A stretch of 64,000 nt of DNA, taken from Nitrospira sp. GTDB taxonomy: Bacteria > Nitrospirota > Nitrospiria > Nitrospirales > UBA8639. The stretch's first letter is position 1. Each line of letters begins with the position of its first letter. This document shows positions 1-9,421 of this stretch, one piece after another. A program made the translations under genes and the position numbers. The notes under the pieces are model-generated. The model saw only the letters and a program-made list of their open reading frames with translations, ran no database searches and was not told where the DNA came from. The stretch spans positions 434,001 through 498,000 of the forward strand of contig CP058931.1 of NCBI GenBank assembly GCA_024760505.1. The letters are read 5' to 3'.

Positions 1-139
1 ACATAATCAGACCCGCTTCACGAACTTTAGATTGAAGACCGGCTTCGCCGGCATCGTTCGGACTATGTCCCCATGCTGATGAATTGATGGCCACCATGCC
101 AAGCATTACCGCTACGTTGAACAACACATTGAGTTTCAT
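1..139 (-). CDS. secreted protein, N-terminal part only (runs off the window)
   Basis: An open frame starts at the ATG complementary to 137-139 and stays open to the left edge, giving 46 visible residues. The first 23 or so are a typical Sec signal peptide: basic MKLN, a hydrophobic core, and a likely cut after NSSAWG or nearby. The visible mature part is short and hydrophilic (HSPNDAGEAG...). A purine-rich AAAGG lies about 10 bases upstream of the ATG. The C-terminus lies outside the window, so the function cannot be named. Confidence 0.55.
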   Translation of the reverse strand, partial: MKLNVLFNVAVMLGMVAINSSAWGHSPNDAGEAGLQSKVREAGLIM

Positions 140-206
140 AGAATGCCCTTTCTGTTTCCTTTGCGTGAATACAAAATTGCCGGAACCGTGACGAATCAGT
201 CTGCAT

Positions 207-281
207 TTACGGATCACCGAAAACATTGTGTGTCCATTTCCTGCGTTGCCTCTGAATCTTGTGCGCCTGCTTTCTAAGCAT
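207..281 (-). CDS. possible 24-residue basic small protein or leader peptide
   Basis: A canonical Shine-Dalgarno sequence (AAGGAGGG) sits 3-4 bases before an ATG that opens a 24-codon frame ending in TAA. The peptide is strongly basic (MLRKQAHKIQRQRRK then a short aromatic tail). It lies 67 bases upstream of, and on the same strand as, the truncated secreted-protein gene at the window edge, so it could be a leader peptide or a small protein of its own. The support is the ribosome-binding site only; a frame this short can arise by chance. Confidence 0.3.
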   Translation of the reverse strand: MLRKQAHKIQRQRRKWTHNVFGDP

Positions 282-950
282 GCACCCTCCTTGGTGAGTT
301 AATGAGAAAAAATATTTCTGCAGCCTGTAAAAGCAACCTCAATGCCAGAACCTTCAATTGACGAAATCTATTTCTACTAGCGAAAATTCACCATAATTTT
401 AGGCAATTAGGGCACATTTCAATCCAGAAGCGCTTCGAGCAACTTCTCTTGACCGAGAAAAGGAAACAAGATGAGATACGAATGGTATCGGTTTAGATAC
501 GCACACCGATTTTTTGAAAGACCATTCATCTGCGCACCCTTTTTCCTCATCGATACCGAAAGTCAATGGAGGGCATACAGGCAGATGCGTTATCAGGATT
601 AGGCAAAAACGAGGTGGTCCGGCTCGATGGGACGGATTAGCGGTTTCGCTTCACTGACTGGTGGAAGCGTAATGAAACGACACCAGCGCGAGAGGGGCAT
701 AGCCCCGAAACCGGTTATACAGCTTTGGGCCATTCATAACGGAAATCATGCCGGGAGTCGCTCACTGAGGATGCGATCAAAGTCATTACCCCAATAGGTG
801 GGTATAGCTCATGGACGGAAGGGAGAACCTATCAGACCAAGGACAGAAACCGATTTTCAGGACAACCTCGGAGTGCCGGGGGTAAAAAGCACGTGAGAGC
901 AAGAGCCCCACATTGATTCAGCTTTTCAAGCGTACATCGGCACCACACGC
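282..950. other. intergenic stretch, no gene identified
   Basis: Both strands are broken by frequent stops; the longest frame in the middle (about 56 codons from 627) has no ribosome-binding site and no family resemblance. I see no tRNA, riboswitch or insertion-sequence signature. The stretch could be decayed coding DNA, but nothing in it supports a specific assignment. Confidence 0.4.
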
Positions 951-1193
951 TCACAGTATATTTCCACCTGAACATACCCCGGCTTCATCGGTAGTCAAAT
1001 CACACTGAGAATGCCAATTCATCGTCACATTGATATTCCCAATCGCCACTGCGGCGATTGCCGGCTGAGCCCAACGACCGAACAACAGGGGAGCACTGAC
1101 GGCCGCCAATCCGACAGCACAGATGCGCTTCAAAAAGTCCCGTCGAGGGAGATCAATTTTCGAAAACAGGGGATTGGGTGTTTTTGATTTCAC
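951..1193 (-). CDS. Tat-exported mini-protein, unknown function
   Basis: This 80-residue protein starts at GTG, with AAAGGG six bases upstream. Residues 17-23 (RRDFLKR) are a textbook twin-arginine motif, followed by a hydrophobic stretch (about residues 24-46) and a likely AIA/A cleavage near residue 47. The predicted mature part is only about 33 residues, with two cysteines (SQCDLT and GVCSGG). Tat export normally serves folded or cofactor-bearing proteins, or proteins carried along with a Tat partner, so so short a mature domain is odd: the gene may be a small partner protein or the remnant of a longer gene cut by a stop. No family is recognised. Confidence 0.6.
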   Translation of the reverse strand: MKSKTPNPLFSKIDLPRRDFLKRICAVGLAAVSAPLLFGRWAQPAIAAVAIGNINVTMNWHSQCDLTTDEAGVCSGGNIL

Positions 1194-1453
1194 GGCAAAC
1201 CCTTTCTATTGCCTGCGCCCTCAATCGAGGAGGTTCTAAAAAAACCACTATGATATCCCCCATTTTTTTCATGGCCCCCATAGGCCAGGGGTTCATCCAT
1301 ACACCAATAGCCTGCTTCCCCGGCACCATTACCCTTCAATTCTCATAGCCATTTGAGCTTGGTTAGGACGACACCATGTTCGCGTGATCCGAATCCGAAA
1401 TTCTTTGCCTGAACTCCTTGAACATCACTTACCGTATCGCCAGGTGCCCCCTT

Positions 1454-2152
1454 TTAATTCGCCTTATTTTTCCGGATGTTGTCCCGGATATACCGATACC
1501 GTGAGTCGGTGGTTTTCATTCCTCCTCCGCATGGACCATTTTGAAAACAGAGGTTGGCCGGCATGAACCAGTGCTCGACAATGCTGGCCTGCTGTTCGAC
1601 GTTATACTGCCCCCAGGACTTACCCACGGTGTAAGAATACGCAGACGCCACGTCACCCCCGTTATTGATGCCACTAAGCGTTTGGTGTGCGCCGGAATTG
1701 AGCATAAAAGGGACAAGGTGTTGACCTTGCCAGACGTGGGTCAGTTCATGAATGAGGAGAAGCTTTCGTTCGTCGTTGGCAGTCAGACTGTGATAATTGC
1801 TGCCAACGTTAATCATATACATTGGGGGAGTGTTGGTGGTCCACGGTCGTCCACCGGCTCCCAGCGTATCGGTGACTTTCACCAAATCGTAATTAATGGT
1901 GTTCTGGAACACTGACTTAGCCAAATTTTTCTCGGCAGTGGAGAGAGATCGAATTTTTGGTACCTTGGGAGGAGGCGGGAGTTTTGGGAAAAATCCCCGC
2001 GATTGAACCCCTTGGTCATCAGAGCTAGCAGGGCCTGTCTCAGGAACCGCTTCCGAAGCAGGTGGGGGCACCGGCTCGTCCCCCAACCCCATGCTCGGTA
2101 TTCCGAGTGTTAGCAACAGCCCAGTGATGAGGCTTATTATCAATGTTTGCAT
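1454..2152 (-). CDS. exported HELTH-motif zinc metalloprotease-like protein
   Basis: The start is the ATG at 2152, which has a strong AAGGAGGG six bases upstream; a longer frame exists but lacks such a site. The 232-residue product has a signal peptide (residues 1-24), a proline-rich linker (about 27-66) and a domain carrying HELTH at 135-139 with a candidate third ligand Glu186 in VEQQAS, the layout of gluzincin-type HExxH zinc peptidases. HELTHVWQ followed by a downstream E(Q)QA segment is familiar from DUF4157-like proteins. Two cysteines near the C-terminus (LCFQNGPC) may form a disulfide. The substrate is unknown; the protein could also be a non-proteolytic metal-binding relative. Confidence 0.65.
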   Translation of the reverse strand: MQTLIISLITGLLLTLGIPSMGLGDEPVPPPASEAVPETGPASSDDQGVQSRGFFPKLPPPPKVPKIRSLSTAEKNLAKSVFQNTINYDLVKVTDTLGAGGRPWTTNTPPMYMINVGSNYHSLTANDERKLLLIHELTHVWQGQHLVPFMLNSGAHQTLSGINNGGDVASAYSYTVGKSWGQYNVEQQASIVEHWFMPANLCFQNGPCGGGMKTTDSRYRYIRDNIRKNKAN

Positions 2153-2247
2153 GATGCCCTCCTTGAAACTCTGATGGGGTTTACAAGTAAACACAGTCAC
2201 CTCTTCAAAAATAAATCATGCACGCCCACTTTAGTCCTTAGCCCCTC

Positions 2248-3465
2248 TCAATAATGCGGGACACCTTTGGGGCCCTCGATTGTCAGCCAATAGACATATT
2301 CCAATTGATCCGGCCCCGGGCTGACTTCCCATTTAATAGATGGGGTCCAAGCAGACATTCCAGGAAGATCACGTCTGAGTTTTGCATAATCCGGAGGATT
2401 AATCTTTTCACTTCCTGAACTCTTCTTAAACGTATATTCAACTTTCTTGAACACCCATCCATTTTTGAGGGTCACTTCATATTTATCGGTACCATCATCC
2501 CAGTCGACGGCTGAATCGCAATTGACGTGTTGCGCATAAATCGATCCTGTTTTAAAGACCGGAGGGATTGCGACAGAAAAACAGTTTCCGCCGGTACTCG
2601 TATTCAGGTCGTTGCAATAATTCCGATCTGCCCCGGTGGAACAATGGCCCACCTTCACTGCCGGATCATCATGCTTGAGCTGTTTGCTGGATCGGGCGGC
2701 ATAAAATGGAACTTTCCACGCGATTCCTCCTATCCCTTTTGATGACAGAACTTGAAATTTTGCCTGATGATCCATGACGCCGGAAATACTTCCAGGAATT
2801 TTGGCTTTAAGATTGGTATCGCTCCATTCCTCCACGGACAAGGCCACAACCTGCGGAACTGGATGGCTCAGATGCAGATTGATCTTCCCCTTGGAGGTTC
2901 CAAAATTTTCCCCTTTGACATAGAGGGTTCCGTTCGGCGTCAGAGCACCCAGCTTAGGGGTAGTAAAGATTCCAATGACTTTGGGAAGATACTGGAGCGC
3001 GTCCGGGCCGAGTTTAAAAGCCTTCACGCCCCGCGCTTGGATGCCGCTCGAAGATCCTACCGCCTGCATGGCTTTTCCATCAGGCAACAGCACCATCACG
3101 ACGACCTGGTCATCCCCCTCCTTCATCGATACCACTTCAGCTACTTTCACTGACCGATCATGCGTGGTACTCTCCGCCTGGATAATGATTGCTTCGGCTT
3201 CTTCTTTGTCAGCCGATTTCAATCGCAACCCATTTGAATCCGCATCCACATAATAACCACCGGCGGGCAAAACCTTATCCTGTCCTTCAGGGGTTAAAAA
3301 ATGCAGATCACGGTCAAACTCCACTACCGGTTCAAATTCCAGTTGTTCAACCTCCTGCTCAATGTCTGTTGCCTGTATGCTGTTTGTTTGGGCCAGGACC
3401 GTATCCACACCTGCCAATACAGGCAACGTAAAGATCATACACAATGAAAAAGTTGTGGTTCTCAT
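2248..3465 (-). CDS. exported TIG/IPT-domain-like protein, unknown function
   Basis: This 405-residue protein begins with a signal peptide (residues 1-25, ending VLAQ) and has an excellent AGGAGG site before the ATG. Residues 45-155 form a domain (DLHFLTPEGQ ... VLLPDGKAMQAVG) that is repeated in the broken gene just upstream. Residues about 165-255 resemble an IPT/TIG immunoglobulin-like fold (KLGALTPNGTLYVKGENFG). The C-terminal 130 residues hold four cysteines (GHCSTG, NYCND, GNCFS, VNCDS) and are not recognised. The protein probably acts in the periplasm or at the cell surface. It is likely co-regulated with the metalloprotease-like gene 95 bases downstream. Confidence 0.65.
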   Translation of the reverse strand: MRTTTFSLCMIFTLPVLAGVDTVLAQTNSIQATDIEQEVEQLEFEPVVEFDRDLHFLTPEGQDKVLPAGGYYVDADSNGLRLKSADKEEAEAIIIQAESTTHDRSVKVAEVVSMKEGDDQVVVMVLLPDGKAMQAVGSSSGIQARGVKAFKLGPDALQYLPKVIGIFTTPKLGALTPNGTLYVKGENFGTSKGKINLHLSHPVPQVVALSVEEWSDTNLKAKIPGSISGVMDHQAKFQVLSSKGIGGIAWKVPFYAARSSKQLKHDDPAVKVGHCSTGADRNYCNDLNTSTGGNCFSVAIPPVFKTGSIYAQHVNCDSAVDWDDGTDKYEVTLKNGWVFKKVEYTFKKSSGSEKINPPDYAKLRRDLPGMSAWTPSIKWEVSPGPDQLEYVYWLTIEGPKGVPHY

Positions 3466-3592
3466 TGTTTACCTCCTGTGTGTTTTTGTACCCGGTTCTC
3501 TCATACCCGGATCCCTTTTGCTTCCAATAAAGGCATTACCTATAGGACCCCGCTCGCCCCGAGATATCACCCTCAACCCAATAATCTAGATA

Positions 3593-4084
3593 TCAGGGCC
3601 CGCAATCTATGGTTTGTCCTTTTGGCCGTGAACTGGGCGCTAGAGTTTGGGCCTTACCAGTCCGGCCCACAAACGCCAAATTTAATTTACGCGGGCGAAT
3701 GCCGGTGACCATTCCCACAGTTTCCATCCCAACTCCATCGGGCATGAGCAAGGCCAGATGTAAGACGTCAGGAGTTTCGAGGGTGAAAATAGTCTGAATC
3801 AACGGCTCGGTCACTTTTTCTTAATGAGGACCTCGATTGGCTTCAAGGAGTACCGCCCTTAAGGGAAATTCCCCTTCCGTCACCAATCTAAACCACGACT
3901 CGGTTGCCTCCACCTGAAACACACCCGGCCCCACTTCGATATCGTCTCCCGCGGGCGTGAAGAAGTGTATGACGTCTGGGAACTCCACAGTTGACGCCGA
4001 AGTTGATGCAGCCAAGACCTGCGTACCCCAGGCCCAGATGAAGAGAATGGAAATGAGACAATTGATGAATGACTTTCGTCGCAT
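3593..4084 (-). pseudogene. exported paralogue of the neighbouring TIG-type protein, interrupted by one in-frame TAA
   Basis: The upstream part (from ATG 4084, with GAGGAGGTG before it) encodes a signal peptide plus HFFTPAGDD...; it stops at TAA 3821-3823. Translation continues in exactly the same frame as E-K-V-T-E-P to a second stop at 3593. Read through the TAA, the 163-residue product aligns along its length with residues about 50-155 of the downstream 405-residue protein: HFFTPAGDD/HFLTPEGQD, LLMPDGVGMETVG/LLPDGKAMQAVG. The stop falls where the intact paralogue has Asp. The reading is a recent nonsense mutation; a sequencing error or recoded stop is possible. A GTG at 3814 could also restart translation of the second half, but it would lack a signal peptide. 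Confidence 0.7.
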
Positions 4085-4718
4085 AATTCACCTCCTCTTG
4101 CAATTTTCTCCCAAAATCATCTCCTTTTCTTCCTGTGTCGTTCATCCTCCTCAAATGGTTCAATATCCCACACGCGTTTTTCCCACCGTGAAATATTTTT
4201 CTTCTAGGGTGAATCCCAAAGCCTATCCTGCCAATTCAGCACAAATTAAGAAACCCCCATGTGAGGATTATCAGCAATCTTGTTTAAAGCTCAGATGCGA
4301 GCATCAACATATTGTGGATGAAACAGAGAAGGAGGCCATGAATCGGGTCCCCAAAAAAAAGGGTCGCTCGGCTCTCAGAAGGAGAGCATAAGAATTTCCT
4401 GGTCATTGGAGTTGTTGCCCACCTGTAACCCGGACCACGATAGATGTGGGATTAATTATTGCTCAAAAAAATGAATGCTACCCCGGCATCAAATCCATCG
4501 AAATTGATTCATCGCGCCGAAAAACCATCCGTTTGAGGCCCTAGCGATTCGAAAGAGTCATTCATTAAGATGGGACATTCTCAATAGGGTTTCTCAATTA
4601 TCCGGTTCTTTCATGAATGAACAGGCAGACAAGGTGCCCAATCACCGTTTCCCCCCAAGAAAAGAGTGTAATCAGATGAACCCTTGAGTCCTGAAATCCG
4701 ACAGACTGAGCAACAAAG
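4085..4718. other. intergenic stretch between divergent units
   Basis: The left part must hold the promoter of the minus-strand exported-protein genes and the right part that of the plus-strand caspase operon. Beyond a tiny 17-codon basic frame at 4338-4391 with a good AAGGAGG, I see no supported gene, RNA or repeat. Confidence 0.4.
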
Positions 4719-7700
4719 GTGAACCAGGCAGTTTTTAAACATGCGATCATGATTATCGTACCCCCAACCCTTCGCCAGTTTTCACCAGTATTATTGTGGA
4801 TCACCCTCCTCGTATTTTGTGGCGTCGTTGAAGAAGGATGGCCGCCTTTTTCCTATGGAGCCCCTCCGCCCCCTCGCACTCTCAGTGGACATCAAGGTGA
4901 AATATTCGGACTGGCCTTCGATCCCACCGGTCAAATCATCGCCTCGGGAAGCGGCGATCAAAGCATTAGATTGTGGGACGTGGAAACCGGCCGTCTTCAA
5001 ACCGTCTTGAGAGGGCATACGGCTCCCGTTCGGACGTTAGCCTTCTCCCCGAAAGGGAATTTTCTCGCTTCCGGCGCGAGCGATAAGACCACCCGGATCT
5101 GGGATGTGCAGACAGGAAAAGAAACGGGCTCTTTCAGTTCCGTTTTTGGAAATATTCGAGCGGTAGCCTTTTCTCCGGATGGAGAAGTTCTGGCCAGTAC
5201 AGGCGATGGAGGCAGCCTTCGTTTATTGGACTGGAAAGCCAAAAAGGAAGTGAAAGCCATGAAAAGCGGATTCGGCATTATCTATGCCGTAGCTTTTTCA
5301 CCTTCGGGTTCAACCTTAGCGACCGGTAGCAGCGATACTCATGTGCACATCTGGGATCCCTCAAGCGGTCAACAACAAACGGTCTTTTCCGGACATACCA
5401 AAGCCGTTCTCTCCGTCGCATTTTCTCCGGATGGATCCTTGCTGGCCAGTGGATCTGCCGATGGCACAATCAGACTCTGGGAAGTCCAAACTGGGCGGGA
5501 ACGAGGGGTCCTTCTCGGCCATTCCGGGGACGTGAACGCGGTTGGATTTATGGCCAATGGGATACACGTAATTTCTGCCGGAAGCGATGGAACCGTCCGT
5601 TTCTGGGATAGCTCAACCAGTCGGTCCTTGGGCATTCTTTCCAATTTCAAAGGGCCGGTATGGGCCTTAGCTCTGGCCCATAACGAATCACTCATGGCCA
5701 TTGGGGGCCGCGACCGGACCGTCCATCTTCAAACGGCCACTATCACTCCGGCACAAACGTCGTCCGGAGCTTCATCAGTGATCCCCAGAGATGCCGATGT
5801 CGGGCCACCCCCTGTCCCTCCCCCACATGCGGAAGCGGATTTCCTGATTCAACCTCATGAACTAAAGCCTGGCGATGAACTCACCATAGACCTCCGTGTC
5901 TCCAATACCGGAAAAGGTCCGCTGTACCGGTTCCTGGCCAAAACCAGTAGCTCACACCCATTGCTGGACGGTCGGACTTTTTATTTTGGAAAAATTCTGG
6001 CAGGGCAATCGAAATCGGAAATATTGAAAGTGAATATTCCCAAAGACATGACCACTGATGAAATTCCGTTAGACATCCAGTTCGAAGAATATAACGGATT
6101 TGTGCCGGACCCCCTCAAGGCCCTCATTACCCTCTCCGGAGCTCCGCGGCCCCGCTTAGCCTATAATTACCAAATTCTGGATAACGGCACCGGGCAGTCA
6201 GTGGGCAATGGTGACGGCCGAATTCAAAAAGGTGAAGCGGTTGACCTGTTGTTGACCATCAAAAATGTGGGCGCGGTGCCCGCAAAGGATACTTGGGTGG
6301 AATTGACCAATCAGGAAGGGCAGCATTTGGTCATCCGGCCTCATGTCATTCGATTCGGTCAATTGGAGCCGAATGACACCAAACAGGCCCGCATTAGTTT
6401 TACCGTGTGGCCCGATTACCCCAAACAGGAACTTGGCTTCGGGTTATTGATCAAGGAAAAAACTCAAAATGTGTTTTTGAATGAAAAAGTGGATCTGGTC
6501 GTGGATATCCTGCCCCCTCAACAGATCATCGCCACGAATAAAATCGTGATGGTAACGCAGGACCATGCCTCCTTGCTCAGCGGAGCAGGGGCGGAAAGTT
6601 CCGTGCTGGCCACCGTCGAAAAAGCGCAATCCCTCTCAGCCACCGGAGAGCTTGGCGGCTGGTACCGGATCCAACTGTCAGAAAAAGAGACAGGCTGGAT
6701 TTCCAAGCAACAAGTCACCGTCCAGAGTTCAATAAAAGGCGAAATGCCCATACCCACCATTCAGGGCCTGGAGGCCAATAAGGCGGCTCAATTCATCAAC
6801 CTGCCCGAGCAGCTTCAGCAAGCGGAACAAGAACGGGCTCGCATCGAACAGACCTTGAAACAGCGTGAACAGGAAATGACTCTTCTTCAGACCAAACTGG
6901 AGCAAATGACCAGTACGCAACAGTCCACCCTTTCCACCACACAGGAAGAATTGGAGCGGGAGCGGGCCGAACGGGAACAGATCGAACTAGCGTTACAACA
7001 TCGTGAGCGGGAAGCACAGCAGCTCCGGGCCCAACTCGAAGATTCAGCCAATTTGAAATCTTCCGAGCTATCTACCATGCGCGAACATCTCCAGCAGGAA
7101 CAGGCACAGCGGGAACAAGCGGAGAAGGCCTTGCGAAATTTCAAACAGGAAATGGCCCATTTGGAGGCCAAATTGGACAAAATGAATCAGGCCCAGGTTT
7201 CCGCCAAAACGCCTCCGGCCATTGCCTTAGCGACCCCGTATGATCAACAAGTTCTGACAGTCGACCGGGTACACCTGGTGGGAGCAGCGGCCAGCGACCG
7301 TGGCATTGCCCGAATCGAAGTCCGCGTGAATGATGAGTTGTTGGTCAGACGCCAGGGTCGCGGAGTGGCCGTCGTCTCCTCGCAAGGCACGCAACAATCG
7401 ACACAGGAATTTTCTGAAACGATTCAGCTTCGCGAGGGAGAAAATATTATCACCGTCATAGCCTATGATAATGACCAATTGGAATCCTATCGAACCCTTC
7501 GGGTCACCCGGGAAATAAACAGGGGACAAATCTGGGCTGTCGTTATCGGCATTTCCCAATACAAAACCGTCAGATCGTTAAAGTACGCCGACAAAGACGC
7601 GTCAGCGTTTCGGGATTACCTCACCAAGAATGTGGGAGTCTTGCCCGATCACCTGACGTTCTTAATCAATGAGGAAGCCACACTGTTTAATATGAAACGA

Positions 7701-8294
7701 TCGTTAGGAACGGAATTAAAACGAAAAGCCGGCCCGAAGGACACCGTCATTATCTATTATGCGGGTCATGGAGCCCCTGAACCTGATGCTTCCAGCCCGG
7801 ACGGGGATGGCCTGGAAAAGTACCTGATTCCCTATGATGCTGACCCCCAGGATTTGTATACCACCGGCCTGCCGATGCGGGAAGTCGAAACAATTTTCCA
7901 TCGATTGTCCGCCGAACGAGTCATTTTCATTACAGATTCTTGTTATAGTGGCGCCACTGCCGGGCGGACATTTTCCACCGCCGCCCGCAGGGCAACCCTT
8001 TCAGATGGATTTTTAACCCGACTGTCCAAAGGGAAAGGACGGGTCGTGCTGACGGCTAGCCGGGCTGGAGAAGTCAGTGAAGAACGCGATGAGCTGGGCC
8101 ATGGCGTCTTTACCTACTATCTGCTCGAAGGGCTGAATGGAAAAGCCGATGTGGATGGAGATAGCATCGTGACGGTTGATGAAGCGTATTCCTATCTTTC
8201 CACCCACGTCCCCCAGGCCACGGGCCAAAACCAACACCCCGTCAAAAAGGGTGAGGTGGAAGGACAGTTAATTCTCGGACGGATCCAATTTTAA
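4719..8294 (+). CDS. exported WD40 / SH3b / coiled-coil / caspase (peptidase C14) multidomain protein
   Basis: This 1191-residue protein has an N-terminal hydrophobic segment (about residues 21-37) that should export or anchor it. Then come a seven-bladed WD40 propeller (about 53-340, repeating GH..V..AFSPDG..LASGS.D..IRLWD), a Pro-rich linker, two CARDB/Ig-like segments (about 372-596), a bacterial SH3 domain (about 607-669, ending GWISKQQVTV), a Glu/Gln-rich coiled coil (about 690-824), an Ig-like domain (about 832-930) and a C-terminal caspase-fold domain (about 934-1190). The catalytic dyad is visible: His1017 in YYAGHG and Cys1075 in TDSCYSG, so it should be active. The start is uncertain: GTG 4719 or ATG 4749, neither with a strong ribosome site. 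Bacterial WD40-caspases are usually cytosolic; the export signal is the unusual part. Substrate unknown. Confidence 0.85.
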   Translation: MNQAVFKHAIMIIVPPTLRQFSPVLLWITLLVFCGVVEEGWPPFSYGAPPPPRTLSGHQGEIFGLAFDPTGQIIASGSGDQSIRLWDVETGRLQTVLRGHTAPVRTLAFSPKGNFLASGASDKTTRIWDVQTGKETGSFSSVFGNIRAVAFSPDGEVLASTGDGGSLRLLDWKAKKEVKAMKSGFGIIYAVAFSPSGSTLATGSSDTHVHIWDPSSGQQQTVFSGHTKAVLSVAFSPDGSLLASGSADGTIRLWEVQTGRERGVLLGHSGDVNAVGFMANGIHVISAGSDGTVRFWDSSTSRSLGILSNFKGPVWALALAHNESLMAIGGRDRTVHLQTATITPAQTSSGASSVIPRDADVGPPPVPPPHAEADFLIQPHELKPGDELTIDLRVSNTGKGPLYRFLAKTSSSHPLLDGRTFYFGKILAGQSKSEILKVNIPKDMTTDEIPLDIQFEEYNGFVPDPLKALITLSGAPRPRLAYNYQILDNGTGQSVGNGDGRIQKGEAVDLLLTIKNVGAVPAKDTWVELTNQEGQHLVIRPHVIRFGQLEPNDTKQARISFTVWPDYPKQELGFGLLIKEKTQNVFLNEKVDLVVDILPPQQIIATNKIVMVTQDHASLLSGAGAESSVLATVEKAQSLSATGELGGWYRIQLSEKETGWISKQQVTVQSSIKGEMPIPTIQGLEANKAAQFINLPEQLQQAEQERARIEQTLKQREQEMTLLQTKLEQMTSTQQSTLSTTQEELERERAEREQIELALQHREREAQQLRAQLEDSANLKSSELSTMREHLQQEQAQREQAEKALRNFKQEMAHLEAKLDKMNQAQVSAKTPPAIALATPYDQQVLTVDRVHLVGAAASDRGIARIEVRVNDELLVRRQGRGVAVVSSQGTQQSTQEFSETIQLREGENIITVIAYDNDQLESYRTLRVTREINRGQIWAVVIGISQYKTVRSLKYADKDASAFRDYLTKNVGVLPDHLTFLINEEATLFNMKRSLGTELKRKAGPKDTVIIYYAGHGAPEPDASSPDGDGLEKYLIPYDADPQDLYTTGLPMREVETIFHRLSAERVIFITDSCYSGATAGRTFSTAARRATLSDGFLTRLSKGKGRVVLTASRAGEVSEERDELGHGVFTYYLLEGLNGKADVDGDSIVTVDEAYSYLSTHVPQATGQNQHPVKKGEVEGQLILGRIQF

Positions 8295-8335
8295 AAAATA
8301 CGATTATTTTCACCCCAATGCAGGAGGACCCGCTC

Positions 8336-9343
8336 ATGATGCCACGTTCGCGTTCGACAATTTCCCCCTCAGCCGGTCTGGTGCTTTTCCTGATCGCTCT
8401 CCTGACGGGTTGTTCTGCGTTTGCACCTCCCCCCAAACCTGAAGGATTAAATACCCGGGTCTATACGGCAAATGAAAGCTCCAATACCGTCACGGTCCTT
8501 GATGGAGACACGTATCAAGTTATCGGTGATATCGAAACGCTGAATTATGGGGCGCACGATTTGGCTCTCAGCCGTGACGGGAAACAGCTCTGGGTGACGA
8601 ATCTGGCTAATGGACGGGTCTCGGTCATTGATACCGAATCCCGTAAAACGATTGCATCGATTTATACCGGCACTCGCGCCCATGTCGTGGCTCTCACCAA
8701 CAACAATAAACATGCATGGGTGGCCAATATTTCCGATAACACTATTTCGATCATTGATACCACGATCTTTCGCATTCTCGGGACGATTCCAGTCGGAAAA
8801 GGTCCAATGGGCATTGCTTTTTCCCGTGACGGGAAATTTGCGTATGTCAGTACCCAGGACAAAATGGTCAACATTATTGACACATCCGCACACCAAGTGA
8901 TCAAGCAAATCCCGGTCGGACCTAATCCCCACTTTCTCACGCTGGGGCCCGATGGCAACATATGGGGAACCAATACCGGCAGTAATGACATTTATGTCAT
9001 CGACACGACAACCAATGAAATCACCAAAACGATCGAGGTCGGCCCGGCTCCGCAACAAATCGCGTTTGCCTTAAAGGGAACTGCCGGCCCCAATGCCTAT
9101 GTCACGGTCACCGGCATTAATAAAGTCGTCATGGTTGATGCTACCTCCCCAACCCTTGCCATTCGCGAACAAATTGATGTGGGAGATGGACCCAACGGAA
9201 TCTGGGCCAATGCCGTCGGCACCAAAATCTATGTCGGTCACACACAATCAAACAATGTGATGGTCGTTGATACCGGAACAAGCCAGGTCCTATCAACCCT
9301 TCCCGTCGGGAGAAAACCCATTCGGGTCGTCGCATCCCGGTGA
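8336..9343 (+). CDS. YVTN-family beta-propeller lipoprotein
   Basis: The start ATG at 8336 follows AGGAGG by eight bases, which decides it over an earlier in-frame ATG at 8318. The signal ends in a clear lipobox (LLTGC, Cys26). The mature part consists of YVTN-type blades repeated about every 42 residues (for example VTNLANGRVSVIDTESRKTIA, cut here to its key pattern VxNxxxxxVSVIDTxxxxxxxxI.VG.xP). These proteins form seven-bladed propellers on the cell surface or in the periplasm, often as binding scaffolds. It begins 41 bases after the caspase gene on the same strand, so it is probably cotranscribed. Ligand not predictable. Confidence 0.8.
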   Translation: MMPRSRSTISPSAGLVLFLIALLTGCSAFAPPPKPEGLNTRVYTANESSNTVTVLDGDTYQVIGDIETLNYGAHDLALSRDGKQLWVTNLANGRVSVIDTESRKTIASIYTGTRAHVVALTNNNKHAWVANISDNTISIIDTTIFRILGTIPVGKGPMGIAFSRDGKFAYVSTQDKMVNIIDTSAHQVIKQIPVGPNPHFLTLGPDGNIWGTNTGSNDIYVIDTTTNEITKTIEVGPAPQQIAFALKGTAGPNAYVTVTGINKVVMVDATSPTLAIREQIDVGDGPNGIWANAVGTKIYVGHTQSNNVMVVDTGTSQVLSTLPVGRKPIRVVASR

Positions 9344-9421
9344 ACCACATCATGGGGAAGGGATCATCCCTGCATGATCATTCAAGTTGATGATTTTTCA
9401 AATGCTGAATAGGAGGCTCAC

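Noticed and set aside
627..797. Frame of about 56 codons on the plus strand in the first intergenic stretch.
   Set aside because: No ribosome site, no family resemblance.
1541..1915. Open frame of 124 codons on the plus strand.
   Set aside because: Antisense to the HELTH-motif gene, which has a signal peptide and a ribosome site.
4338..4391. 17-codon basic frame with AAGGAGG upstream of ATG 4338.
   Set aside because: Too short to distinguish from chance; not next to a gene it could regulate on the same strand within 300 bases.
8447..9058. Open frame of about 203 codons on the minus strand.
   Set aside because: Antisense to the YVTN repeat gene; its repetitiveness merely mirrors the repeated blades.
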